This document shows positions 27,361 through 38,345 of a stretch of 64,000 nt of DNA, piece after piece. This DNA comes from Phylloscopus collybita (lineage: Eukaryota; Chordata; Aves; Passeriformes; Phylloscopidae): positions 3,162,001-3,226,000 of the forward strand of contig JAJNNQ010000078.1 of the NCBI GenBank assembly GCA_027886175.1. Direction: 5' to 3'. The notes under the pieces were generated by a model. That model searched no databases and was not told the origin of the DNA. It saw nothing but the letters and a program-made list of their open reading frames with translations. A program made the position numbers and the translations under genes. The stretch's first letter is position 1. Every line of letters begins with the position of its first letter.

Positions 27361-27640
27361 GAGGGAGCGGGACTGGTGAGAGACTGAGTGAGCTGAGCTA
27401 CACCCAGGGCAAGGACTTTCTCGGTTTGCCATCTCTCTTTGGAATGGCAAGAGGTTTTATTGTTTCATATTATTCATTCTTTGTGCTTGTGGACATCTTG
27501 TTTGTTAAATAAATAGTTTTTCCACTTTTCTCCGAGGAAGTTCTTTTCCCGGACTGGCTTGGGGGGAGGGGTCGTTTGGGTTTGCTTTCCAAAGGAACCC
27601 CTTTGGAGGTTTCCTCCTAAATTTGCCCTAAACCAGGAAA
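27361..27640 (+). repeat. 5'-truncated LTR-B at ERV2 left end
   Basis: Matches the reverse complement of 26631-26945: 'gagctacacccagggcaagg', 'cttgtttgttaaataaatag', and 'ggaggtttcctcc' near the end. The final CA is degraded (ccaggaaaa). About 15 bases later the primer site starts. Confidence 0.75.
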
Positions 27641-27655
27641 AATATATATTTTTAT

Positions 27656-27673
27656 TGGCGCCCAACTGCGCCA
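27656..27673 (+). promoter_or_regulatory. ERV2 primer binding site (Lys-like)
   Basis: TGGCGCCCAACTGCGCCA, a tRNA-Lys-1,2-type start (TGGCGCCCAAC) with a diverged 3' part. It differs from the ERV1 site after ten bases. Confidence 0.7.
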
Positions 27674-28383
27674 AAACTTGTATTGATTATTGATTGCATT
27701 TTGGTTGTACTTTGTGTGGGCATAGAGAAGTCAGTAGGCATGTTGCTCCTTGAATTCCTAATTGTCGCAGTCGATATGTTGCAGTCAACATAGACACTGC
27801 ACTCGAGGTGCTTCGTTAGAATCATCAGAAGGCTTCAAGTATCAGCATCTTGTTATTCAAAAGTCTCCCATACCTTTTCTCTGTATTTTCTAAGAGCAGC
27901 TCCACACAGCTCTGGCTCTGTCTCTCTTTCTTCTTCAGTTCTGGCTCACTCCTTCCTGTCCCTAGCATGACTGCCTAACTCTGTCTATCCTATGTCCTAC
28001 CTTTTCTGGCCCTTGCATGACCTCCTGTCCCTAGCTCTTCTCAGCACAGCAAGCGGATGCCAACTGACTCCTTCCCAGCTCACTCACTCTTTATCACACC
28101 CATGGCTGTGAGGACAAGGCTGTTTCTACTTTAGGATAATTAACACAGTTGTAACATATCAGAGGGGAGACTGCTCAACAGCATCTCCTTTTGTCTCCCC
28201 ACACCTAATGTCTCTTGGAATGGAGTCCTTTCTGTGTTTCTGTTCCCTAGGCTTTTTTGAGGTTTTTATACCTACCTGGTCCCTAGGTTTGTTTTCTTAT
28301 CCAGAGACAGGTCCAATGTTGTCCCTAACACACAACTTTTACATTAGAGGTGCATGAATTAGGATTGCTATTTTCCTGGGCTC
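27674..28383 (+). other. ERV2 leader
   Basis: Untranslated leader between primer site and gag. Pyrimidine-rich around 27890-28050. No open frame of note. Confidence 0.55.
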
Positions 28384-30249
28384 ATGATCATGATTTATAG
28401 AGAGTTTATACAGGTACTGGAGTTTGTGCCAGGTATGTTTGGTTTATGGCTTCTTGGTCCTACCCTGCATCCTAGTTCTAGTTGCATGTTTTGGGAATTT
28501 ATTATTAATTGCACCCAGTTTGTTAGAGGAGGAGTAGGGGATGAAGCTTTTCAGTCTTTTCTTTCCTTCTTCTCTTTTAAATCAGTTACATCACTTTTAG
28601 AGAATGTTCAGTGTCCCCTGAATGTTAAAGATACCACTCTCCTGGTATTTAATCTGGTAAACTTCCTCTACATGGTTTCCAGCTTGTCTAGAATGAGGTC
28701 TGAGTTTTCCAGAGGGGTTGATGAGACTGCTGAGCTAGAAGTAGACCCAGGTGTGAAAAATCCTGAATGGTGTGGAGAATGGGAGAGAATGGGCCGAACC
28801 TTGAAGGAATGTTCTGGTCCCCCAGCTTGGGAATTTTCACGTGAACAAATTCAGAACCCAGACGAGGTGAGGAAATATCTGGAGGAGAACTGCCATGATA
28901 ATTCTAAAGAGAAAAGGCTCATTGCAATAAGCTGGGCCCTGGCATATGCTTATCACACACTGCTGGATACTGTAGGGCAGCAGATAGAGGCAGGGGGGCA
29001 GGGAGATAAATCAGCAGCTAGCCCAGCTACTCATACAGCAGCTAAACCAGACAGTGAGCCTGAGGCACTGGCAGTAACCCCAGCAAAGAAGTGCACACAC
29101 AAAACCGATCGACCAGTGGGCGATGATCCAGGTGAAGGACACTCAGTGCCTCCCAGCACCCAACCAGAAGCCCATCCAGCTGACACACAGTCAGAAGCTG
29201 AATCAACCGACACCCAGAGGCTGGACCACCTGATACACAATCAGAAACTGAACAAACTGACACAAAATCAGAAGCCAAACGAATTAGCACAAAATCAGAG
29301 GCCCAACCAACTGGCAGCAGATCACAAGCCCAACCAACCAGCAGAAGACCAGAAGCCACTACTGAGTCTTTTTCCCTGAAGGACCTTCAAGGCCTAAGAA
29401 AGGATTACACCCGACAACCTGATGAATCTATAATCAGTTAGTTAGTCCATCTTTGGGATGCTGCAGGCGAGGCTACAATTCTGGACGGCACGGAAGCAAG
29501 GCATTTGGGATCGCTGTCACAAGATTCAGTTATTGACCAAGGAATGATGAGAGAGGCTCATCCTTGCAGTCTCTGGGAACGGGTCCTGGGAAGTGTGGCA
29601 CAAAGATATCTGTGTGCAGATGATCTCTATAGGCAGCCAACCCCGTGGAAAACCATAGAACCAAGGGATTCAATGCTTGAGAGAAATGGCAGTGGCAGAG
29701 ATTGTCTTCTCAGATGACCTAAACACTAGGAACCCAGACTTGGTACCATGTACACCCGTGATGTGGTGAAAACTTGTACAACTTGGGCCACAGGAATACT
29801 CTTCTGCTTTAGCAATAATGAAGCGAGATGACACGAGGGAGACCGTGAGTGATATGGCGAAGAAGCTCCGAGCATATGCAGATGCCGTGCATAGTCCAAC
29901 ACATGCCAGAATCACAGCTCTAGAAACACAGATGCAGACATTAAAAAACAAAATAGAAGAAAACCACAAACAACTCAGAGAAGACATTCTCCAAATCTCT
30001 GTACAGGTCAGAGGTTCTGGCACCAAGCGCAGATGTTCCCCAGACAGGGAAAGAAAGGGCATCCCACGAACTAAGCTGTGGTCCTGCCTGCGTGATTCTG
30101 GGGAAGACATGAGGAAATGGGATGGAAAATCTACTGATGATCTGGCACAATGGCTGTCTGAATTGTTGGAAGGCAAGACTCAGAGAGGAAGTTCCACCAA
30201 GAGGGAAGTAGCTCCAGTTACCCAGGGAAAGACGGATAACCAGGCTTAG
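28384..30249 (+). pseudogene. gag: ERV2 gag, broken
   Basis: First open for 331 codons (28384-29379): hydrophobic N-terminus (LLVFNLVNFLYMVSSL), then WERMGRTLKECSGPPAWEFS and a Gln/Pro/Asn repeat of about 13 residues (QNQKPNELAQNQRPNQLAAD). It shifts frame near 29365 (ESFSLKDLQGLRKDY, TAG, LVHLWDAAGEA), continues EARHLGSLSQDS, and ends in an open 144-codon part (29818-30249) with ETVSDMAKKLRAYADA and KLWSCLRDSGEDMRKWDGKS. Each piece aligns in order with ERV1 Gag (WDLMGTGVQLDSGEARNLG; LWFYLRDHGEDMGMWDGK). It ends in TAG, in frame with pro. No CCHC. Confidence 0.8.
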
Positions 30250-30277
30250 AGGGGCCCTGCCTCTAGCCAGGTAGAGG
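30247..30277 (+). promoter_or_regulatory. gag-pro amber with palindromic repeat (ERV2)
   Basis: TAGAGG (30247-30252, includes the stop), CCTCTA (30260-30265), TAGAGG (30272-30277). Same order and spacing as ERV1 8704-8674, although the two gags are strongly diverged. Confidence 0.65.
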
Positions 30278-33200
30278 GAAAACTGTGGGTTTTGGACTGT
30301 GTGGATTCGTTGGCCTGGCACATTAGAACCACAAAAATGTCAACCTTGGTTGACACTGGTGCACAGTGCACAATAATCCCATCAAGATATGTGGGGGAAG
30401 AATCTGTTTTTATTGCTGGTATGATGGGAGATCACAGGATTTTACTTTGGTGGAAGCCGATGTGAGCCTGACTAGAAATGAGTGGAAGAAACACCCTATT
30501 GTGACTGGCCCAGAGGCCCCATGCATTTTGGGCATAGACTTCCTCCATTTTAAAGACCCAAAGGGACTCAGGTGGGCATTCGGAACAGCAGCTGTAGTGA
30601 CAGAAGGTGTTAAGCAGCTGAACACTTTGCCTGGATTATCAGAGAACCCACCTGCAGAAGGACTTCTGAAGGGGGAAGAGCAATGAGTACAAATCACCAC
30701 TTCGACGGTGCATCGCCGACAGTACGTAACAACTCGAGATGCTGTGATTGATCCCCACCACAAGATGATCCGTGAGCTGGAGAGCCAGGGGGTGGTCAGC
30801 AAAACCCACTCACTCTTCAACAGCCCCATTTGGCCTGTGTGTAAGTCTGATGGAGATTGGAGATTGACTGTGGACTATCGTGGCCTGAATGAAGTGACTC
30901 CACCACTGAGCACTGCCATGCCAGACATGGTGGAACTCCATTCGAGCTGGAGTCCAAGGCAACAAAGTGGTACACCACGATTGACATTGCTAAAGTGTTT
31001 TTCTCCATTCCTCTGGCTGCAGGATGCAGGCCTCAGTTTGCTTTCACCTGGAGGGGCGTGCAGTACACCTGGAACTGACTGCCCCAGGGGTGGAAGCACA
31101 TCTGCCATGGACGATCCAGGTTGTAATGGAAAAGGGTGAGGCTTCAGAACATCTACAGTACATTGATGACATCATTGTGTGGGGGAAACACTGCAGCTGA
31201 AGTGTTTGAGAAAGAAGATCATCCAGATTCTCCTGAAAGCTGGTTTTGCTATCAAGAAGAGCAAAGTTAAGGGACCTGCTCGAGAGATCCAGTTGTTGGG
31301 AATAAAGTGGCAAGATGGATGGCGTCAGATTTGCACCGATGTCATCAATAAGATCACAGGAATGTCTCCACCAACCACCAAGAAGAAAACACAAGCTTTC
31401 CTAGGGGCCATAGGGTTTTGGAGGATGCACATCCCTGAGTGCAGTCAGATTGTGAGCCCTCTGTACCTGGTTACTCACAAGAAGAACGATTTCCACTGGG
31501 GCCCAGAACAGCAACACGCCTTTGCCCAGATCAAGCAGGAGATCATTCATGTGGTAGCCGTTGGCCCAGTCAGGACGGGACCAGAGGTGAAGAACGTGCT
31601 CTACTCAGCAGCCGGGAGCAATGGTCTGTCCTGGAGCCTTTGGCAGAAGGTGCCTGGTGAGACCCGAGGCCGGCCATTGGGATTCTGGAGTCGAAGCTAC
31701 AGAGGGTCCGAAGCCAATTACACTCGCACAGAGAAGGAAATCTTGGCTGCCTACGAAGGAGTTCAAGTCGCCTCAGAGGTGATTGGCACAGAAGCACAAT
31801 TCCTCCTGGGACCCCGACTACCGGTGCTGGGATGGATGTTTAAAGGAAAGGTTCCCTCCACCCACCACACCACTGATGCCAGTTAGAGCAAATGGATCTC
31901 CCTCATCACTCAGCGTGCCCATATTGGAAACCCGAATCGCCCTGGGATTTTGGAAGTAATTACCAACTGGCCGGAAGCTGAAAACTTCAGTCTCACTGAC
32001 GAAGAAGAACAAGAGCAAATAACCCAGGCTGAAGAAGCTCCACCATATAACAACTTCCAGCAGAAGAAACACGCTACGCTCTTTTCATTGACGGTTCCTG
32101 TCGCATCGTAGGGATGAACCGCAAGTGGAAAGCAGCCGTATGGAGCCCCACAAGACAAGTTGCACAAGCCACTGAAGGAGAAGGTGAGTCAAGCCAGCTT
32201 GCCGAACTCAAAGCTGTTCAATTGGCCCTGGACATTGCTGAAGGAGAGAAGTGGCCAAATCTCTACCTCTACACTGATTCATGGATGGTAGCCAATGCTC
32301 TGTGGGGCTGGCTGGAAAGGTGGAAAAAGGCCAACTGGCAGCGTAGGGGAAAACCAATCTGGGCTGCTGATGACTGGAAGGACATCGCCACCAGGGTAGG
32401 GAAGCTACCTGTGAAAGTCTGCCATGTGGATGCCCATGTACCCAAGAGTCGGGCTAATGAAGTGCACCGGAACGAGCAAGTAGATCAAGCTGCGAGGATA
32501 GAGGTGTCCAAGATAGACTTAGATTGGCAACATAAGGGAGAGTTGTTCCTAGCTCGGTGGGCCCATGATGCCTCAGGTCAACAGGGCAGAGATGCCACCT
32601 ATAAGTGGCATGAGACCAAGGGGTGGATCTAATCATGGACAGTATTTCTCAGGTCATCCATGACTGTGAGACGTGTGCTGCCATCAAGCAGGCCAAGCGG
32701 CTGAAGCCCCTCTGCTACAGTGGGTGATGGTCCAAATGTAAGTATGGGGAGGCGTGGCAGACTGATTACATCACCCTGCCCCAAACCCACCAAGGCAAGC
32801 GATATGTGCTGACCATGGTGGAAGCCACCACTGGGTGGCTGGAGACCTACCCTGTGCCTCATGCCACTGCCCAGAACACCATCCTGGGCCTGGAAAAACA
32901 AGTCCTGTATAAACATGGTGCCCCTGAGAGAATCGAGTCAGAAAACGGGACCCATTTCAAGAACAGCCTTATAAACACCTGAGCTAAAGAACACGGCATT
33001 GAATGGATATATCACATCCTTTACCATGCACCAGCTGCTGGGAAAGTTGAACGGTGCAATCGACTACTTAAAACCACCCTGAAGGCACTTGGCGATGGGA
33101 CCTTCAAGAATTGGGAAGTGAACTTAGCGAAGGCCACCTGGATGGTCAACACCCGAGGCTCCATCAATCGAGCTGGTCCTGCCCAGTCTACCCCTTTGCA

Positions 33201-33392
33201 CAGAGTGGATGGAGATAAAGTCCCTGTGGTACAAATGAGAGGTATCTTAGGAAAGACTGTTTGGGTTAACCCCACCTTGGGCACCGTGGGATTGTTTTTG
33301 CTCAAGGACCTGGTTACACTTGGTGGGTAATGCAGAAAGATGGAAAAAACAGTTGTGTACCACAGGAAAGCCTAATCCTAAGTGAGAACTGA
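30250..33392 (+). pseudogene. pol: ERV2 pro-pol, multiply broken
   Basis: Protease STLVDTGAQCTI in frame with gag after the amber. A frame change follows near 30430, then GPEAPCILGIDFL, a TGA at 30684, RT VDYRGLNEVTPPLS, further shifts near 30950 and 31100, YIDDIIVWG at 31159-31185, and thumb to connection open from 31179 to 31886 (LGAIGFWRMHIPE). RNase H (YTDSWMVANALWGW) and integrase N-terminus are open 32114-32632; the integrase core (QTDYITL, ESENGTHF with D to E, GKVERCN) has stops. It ends in the same SEN terminus as ERV1. Inactive. Confidence 0.88.
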
Positions 33393-33470
33393 GTGTAAGA
33401 GTTCATTCTGTATAGTAGAGTTTATTGATTTAGATATGATGCAGATGATAATAAAATAAGGGGTGGATAA

Positions 33471-34239
33471 TGTGTTGGGTTGTGGAGCCAGGGGTGTGTA
33501 TTCTATTTCAGTTGTTAAAAGCAGTTGGGGAGGTGTTTTTTCTTTATCGCTTGTAACTCTGGGGAGGAGAGAGGCGGATGACTTCTGATAATGGGCCGAC
33601 TGTTAAAACCAGGTAGGGCATTGTTTCTTATCTCTTTCACCACTGGTCCTCCCTCCGGGGGATATTTTTCTGCTAATGGGCCATTAACACCTCCCCAAAA
33701 CTAACACATCCACATTCCATCATCCTATTGTGAGATGCTCCACCCAGTGGGGGGAGCCAACCATTCCTACCTGGATAAAACTGAGACACAGGAACACAAA
33801 GGCATCCAGCTTCACCCAGTTACTGGAGGAAGACTGGACCCCATCTCACCACCACTGGACCCCCTCTCACCACCACTGGATCCTTGTTCTACAGGATCAT
33901 CTCTACTCCACCAGAACCACATCTGCCACTCCAGGAGGACTCACTTTTGGACCGCTTCCAACACACTGACCAAAAGGGTGTCAGGTTGTAGCTCTGACTC
34001 TGTCAGGGTTTTCCAAAATTGTTGTTTGTTTGCTGGTTTGGTTGGGTGGTTTTGTTTTTCTACTACATTTGTATTGTTAGTATTCCTAGTAAAGAACTGT
34101 TATTCCTATTTCCAAAATCTTTGCCTGAAAGCCCTTAATTGCAAAATAATAATTTGGCGGGGGTAAGGGGTTTACATTCCCCATTCTAACGGAAACTCCA
34201 GCTTTGCCTGGCTGATACCTGTCTTTCCGAACCAAGACA
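33471..34239 (+). repeat. ERV2 3' LTR (ERV1 family)
   Basis: Begins TGTGTTGGGTTGTGGAGCC after the purine tract AATAAGGGGTGGATAA and ends ACCAAGACA, both as in ERV1 LTRs. It lacks the 22-bp array; instead it has a CACCACTGGACCC-type triplicate at 33840-33880. Host duplication sequence begins right after at 34240. Confidence 0.85.
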
Positions 34240-35070
34240 TCTTGTTTGTCCCCTGGGCTAATAGAATGACACCCACTGAACTACAGCCTCCCTTCTGGGA
34301 CCATCTGCATGGTGTTAGAAGGTTGGGCTGTGAAGCCAGGTCCTCACAGAGGAGAGAAAGGTGCTGCTTTTTGCACTGTGCTTCCCATGATCCAGTGGGA
34401 CAAAAGGAGTTGTCAGTTGGGCACAAGAGTTTCAGGTTGCCTGGAAGCATTTCCGTGCCAAATCCATTAGCCAAGGGAATCTATCACATTCCAAGCAGAA
34501 GGAAAAATCAGAATTTTTCTTGTAGGAAATGGAAACGTTTGGAGTGAAAGTCAGTGCTGGAATGTCCCCAGCACTGTCCGTGGGGATTTTGCTAACCTGC
34601 AAGGAGTGACAGTGAAGAGGGGACCTCTGGCCAAATCCAGCTTAAGGCTACAGTTTTCTGCCCTTGCACTTTTGGAACCTTGGAAGGGAAGGCTGCGTTG
34701 GTGTGCGGTGACTTTCACCAGCTCTGCTGCTTACAGCCCTGGGCACCCCAAGGCTCTTTGGTCTCAGCACAGGCAAGAGCAGGAAGAAACCCTCAGCTGG
34801 CTTTGTGGAGCCCTGAGATGAGCAAAGACAAGGAGTGTGCAAACAAGAGACCATCAGCACTGCCCAGCAGCTTCTCTCAGTCATCAATCACAGAAAATTC
34901 AAACATTACTGCTTGGATTTGGGGTTTGTGTTGTGTTTTGTTTGGAGATTTTAGCACCAGGAAGAGCTGTGGCATTTTCAATGCTGGAGATCTGGATTTG
35001 AATGGTCCCCTCCCAGTGCTGTGTAGATCAATTGCAAAATTGTTCCTTTGCCCCTCTCTTGGTTTTTTTT
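34240..35070. repeat. Segmental duplication, copy 1
   Basis: About 830 bp matching 38346-39180 in direct orientation with small differences (shared 'tctgggaccatctgca', 'ggtgctgctttttgcactgtg', 'cagcactgtccgtgggga'). No coding family was recognised in either copy. ERV2 ends exactly at its left border. Confidence 0.85.
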
Positions 35071-35750
35071 ATATTAGTTTATTGTTTTATTGAATTTTAC
35101 TATTCTATACGATAATTGATAAAGCCTACAGTATATAATTTCTATATACAAGACATATATATCTATGAAATAAAAACCTAGGTGCTTATATGTACAAAAT
35201 TTCAGGTCAGTTCCAACACAGTTGGTTCCAATGCTGTCCTAAAGGTGTCTGTTCTGGAGACACAAGGCGAGAGTCCATCCATTGACTGGTCCTGGGCAAG
35301 CAGTGTTGATTTATCCTCTTGGTCTCCTTTGCCCAGTTTCTTTTTTCTGGCCCACATTCCTGCTACTTTAATTCTCCAATATTTGGCCCTTCTCAAAGGC
35401 CGGGAACAACTGCATGTTGCACGTGGCATTTGGCCCTGCATGTGTGGCGTGTGCTCTCTTCATGTGCTTTTTCAGGAGCTTATGAGTTCATCCACAGGCA
35501 GGGCCTTATGCAGATCTGGGTGCCTTTTTTTGGAGAATGAAATGATACAAGGAGGTAGAATAAATCCTCCCATGACCCTCCACCGGCTGAGGTGTCAGGA
35601 GAGGCTGTGGGACCTTTGCCGGAGCCTTTGCACGCATTCTCTTCTCCTTCAAGCACCGAATTTGTAGTGGGATGTGGATCTCTGCTGCCAGATGGGAGCA
35701 GCCCAAGCACAGCTCTGTGCTCCCAGCCATGACTCCTGGCCTTCACTGAT
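35071..35750 (-). other. 3' flank of ITPRIP-like copy A
   Basis: 3' UTR-like sequence shared with 41607-41945. AATAAA signals on the minus strand near 35085. It contains an extra 347 bp (35250-35596) relative to copy B, bounded by direct GGTGTC repeats. Confidence 0.65.
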
Positions 35751-37428
35751 TCAGTGTTCAGCCAGAAGGATTCTTTGGAACCACTGTCGCAGCACCTGGT
35801 ACTCACTCATCGCCTGCCTGTGGGCGGCCGATTGCTGCGCCAGGTGCTGGAGGAGATTGCAGGTCTCACCCATTTGAACATCTCGGGGCAAACGGATGTC
35901 CCGAGGCAGCCTCCGGTTACCCACAATGAAGTGGTTGAGGCTTTTGGCTCACACACATAAGCCCAGGGTATCAATGATATCCACCAGTCGCGGCAGGAAA
36001 TCTCTCCTGCACCACTGTGACATGGGCACGACATTGAGCACGTGCATGACGATGGTCTTCATGGTGTAGGTGGAAAAGCCAAAGCCCAGCTGGAGACGGG
36101 TGAAGAACTGCAGGCATCTGAGGTGCAAACTGTCAGCGGGGGCCTGCCTGGCGATGAGCTTGAAGAACTCCATCTCTGCCACCGCATAAGTCTCGGGCCA
36201 GGTTGTGCTTGGCGTGTAGGCCTCTCTAGTCTGGCTGCTGACAAAGATGTCGGAGCCATCTCTCCACACCCCAAACAGCATCTCGATCCTGAAGCTTTCT
36301 GTGCCATTTGTCACCTTGAATTGGCAGGAGCGTCTGGAGGGCAGCAGCATTAAATGTCAGCTGTGTGACTGAGGCAGAGCCAGCCAGATTGCTCTCACCA
36401 GCTGGCAGAACCAGCGGGCAGTTTTGTGCACATCCAGGTAGGCGTCGGTGCACAGGGTGTCTAGGAGGCTGGGATCCTGATTGCTCCTCAGCTTCTCCTC
36501 GGGGTGGTGCAGGAAGCACAGCATGTTCTGCCCCTGCTGCTCCCTCCTGCAGGTGCACTCCAGCTGCACACGGACACGGAAGTTCCTCACCAGCCGCTGC
36601 CCTGCAGAGTCCAGCTCCAGGTGGAAGCTGTGGCCTTGGGGAGGAGTCATGGGGATGAGCACACGATAGACAACATCCTGCTCACGGGGACTCCAGCCTT
36701 CAAAGGCACTGCCCACCCCAATGGCTCGTTGCAGGACTGGGTAGAAGGTGTTGGACAAGACATGTTCAAAGTAAGTTGTATAATTGTCCATGAGGGCAGC
36801 TGTCCACTTGCAGCCTTTCTGCAGGTCCTGTACACATCCACTCGATGTGCTCCATTATAATTCTTCCAACGTTATCATCGAAGTCATTTCCTTCTTCTTG
36901 GACTTCATTTGCCACCTCATTGTTTCCTGCATTTGCAACCTCATTGACCACTTCTTTTCCAATATCATCTTCTTCATCAACAGCAATATTGCCAGCTTCC
37001 TCTTTATTTCCACTGTCACCCTCTTCAGCTGTAGCATTGCCATCCTCATTGTTGACTTCCTCCCGATTTGCGTTGTCTTCTTCGTTTCCAACATCTTCTC
37101 CATTTGCAGCCACATTTCTGACTTCCTCTCCATTTGCACCCTTGTTTTCTTCTTCCATCTCCTCTCTCCTCAGGCTGTTTTTGCACCCAATAAACCAGAG
37201 CACCAAGGCAAGGACCAGGAGCACAGCAACAGCCAAGAGCTGCAAGAGCTGCACCTGCTTCAGGTTGAGCTGCTCCACCTCCCGCTCCAGCCGAATCCTC
37301 TCCTATTCCAGGTGCTTTGCACGCACTTCCATGCGCAGACGTGTTTCCTCATCCCAAACATCACCCACGGGCTGTGGGTACTGGATGAGGCTTCTCAAGA
37401 GCACGAAAAGGAGTGCAATGGAATTCAT
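35751..37428 (-). pseudogene. ITPRIPL1-like: ITPRIPL1-like gene copy A, three stops and a frameshift
   Basis: The ATG at 37428 in ACCATG follows an acceptor (CTCCTGCAG). N-terminus MNSIALLFVLLRS, then GDVWDEETRLRMEVRAKHLE, an in-frame TAG (37303), RIRLEREVEQLNLKQ, and one membrane helix (LLAVAVLLVLALVLWFIGC). An unusual Asn/Glu-rich stretch of about 90 residues follows. A frameshift near 36836 precedes CVQDLQKGCKW, VGSAFEGWSPREQDVVYRV, CTCRREQQGQNMLCFLHHP and LDTLCTDAYLDVHKTARWF. TGA at 36357 stands where family members have Cys; more homologous sequence (LMLLPSRRSCQF; MLFGVWRDGSDIFV) runs to TGA at 35949, then about 65 more open codons to TGA at 35751. The family is ITPR-interacting, Mab-21-like membrane proteins. 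Confidence 0.85.
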
Positions 37429-37440
37429 GGTCTGCAGGAG

Positions 37441-37579
37441 GATGCAGAGAAGGCCTTGAGTGGGGCTGTGAGGGAGGGAACTACTGCTTGCTGGAGGGAG
37501 GGCAGGATGCTCAGGGATGTGGGGGCAGGGAGGGCAGGGCCCCAGAGAGCTGGCAGGCAGCAAGGCCTGTCCTGCTTCC

Positions 37580-37615
<36 letters not shown>

Positions 37616-37738
37616 CTGTGGGCTGCCCAAGGCTCTCCCATGGGGGGCTGTCCCTGCATGCAGGGGGAGCACCCAGCCCCGCGTGCAGCGTTTCTGCCCC
37701 GGCCCTTGTCCCCAGCCCAGCCTCCCCAGCACGGGCGC
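37441..37738 (-). other. 5' intron of ITPRIP-like copy A with (CAG)11
   Basis: Between donor GTGAGT (37739-37744 complement) and the acceptor before the ATG. Holds (CAG)11 at 37581-37613 on the plus strand ((CTG)11 in transcript sense). The intron is spliced out, so the triplet run would not be translated. Confidence 0.65.
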
Positions 37739-37789
37739 ACTCACCGCATGCTGAAGCAATCCTGGGCCAGCGTTACCTGCGGGGGCCTT

Positions 37790-37832
37790 TTAGAGCTGCC
37801 CCCTTTGTGACATGTCCCCCGTGATGTCACAG
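37790..37832 (-). promoter_or_regulatory. Possible promoter of ITPRIP-like copy A
   Basis: On the minus strand a TATA-like CTCTAAAAGG lies about 50 bp upstream of the 5' exon donor, preceded by a CRE-like TGACATCA (complement of tgatgtca). Motif evidence only. Confidence 0.4.
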
Positions 37833-38099
37833 CTGTCACAGCACATCACAACCCGGCCAACCCCACCCTTTGTCCCCACCCTGCCTCAGCCACTCAGAGC
37901 AGCCCTGGTGTAGTGCCCAAGGGTGCCTTTGAGTGAATCTTCTTCAAAGAACTCCCACTGCTCTTTCTTTTACATTTCTTTTCTTCTGCCCCCCATTGGC
38001 AATCTCCTGTTGGTAGCCATGTTGGAAGGCACCCTTGAGGGTCATTGAGTGCAAGTTTTGATTCCTCACTGCTTGAGCTGTACTTCAATCTTGGAGTCA
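37833..38099. other. No gene recognised
   Basis: Unique sequence between the promoter of copy A and a CR1 fragment. Nothing identified. Confidence 0.5.
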
Positions 38100-38345
38100 G
38101 GGGTGTTGAAAGAGTCCCTGAAGATCACAAAGCCCAAGGACGAACTTAACATTGCTTACTGCACCAATTAACCAGGTGCCCAAATGCTACATGCCCATGA
38201 CTTTTCAACTTTCTGAGGGTAGTGACTCAGCCTTTTCCCCAGGCAGCCTGTTCCAAAGCTTGATATCTTTTTTCTTGCAGGAATATTTCCTCGAGATCCC
38301 ATCAAAAGCTCATGCGGTGCAACCTGAGGTCATTTTCCTCTGGTC
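38100..38345 (-). mobile_element. CR1 LINE 3' fragment
   Basis: Contains the CR1 hallmarks in antisense: 'attaaccaggtgccc', 'ggcagcctgttcca' and 'caacctgaggtcattttcctc'. Truncated and diverged; cut at 38345 by the segmental duplication. Confidence 0.75.

Larger units (their letters stand above)
27361..34239 (+). mobile_element. ERV2: mosaic ERV-L-type provirus
   Basis: Plus strand: partial LTR-B (27361-27640), primer site (27656), gag, pro-pol with many breaks, and a 3' LTR (33471-34239) of the ERV1 family. The two LTRs are not homologous copies. Gag is only distantly like ERV1 gag, whereas RT to integrase is about 90% or more identical in protein by eye. There is no env. This pattern points to recombination between two ERV-L lineages or to replacement of one end. 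Older than ERV1 judging by its stops and frameshifts. Confidence 0.8.

Noticed and set aside
37581..37613. (CAG)11 as a polyglutamine-coding repeat
   Set aside because: It lies in the 5' intron of the ITPRIP-like copy and on the non-coding strand.
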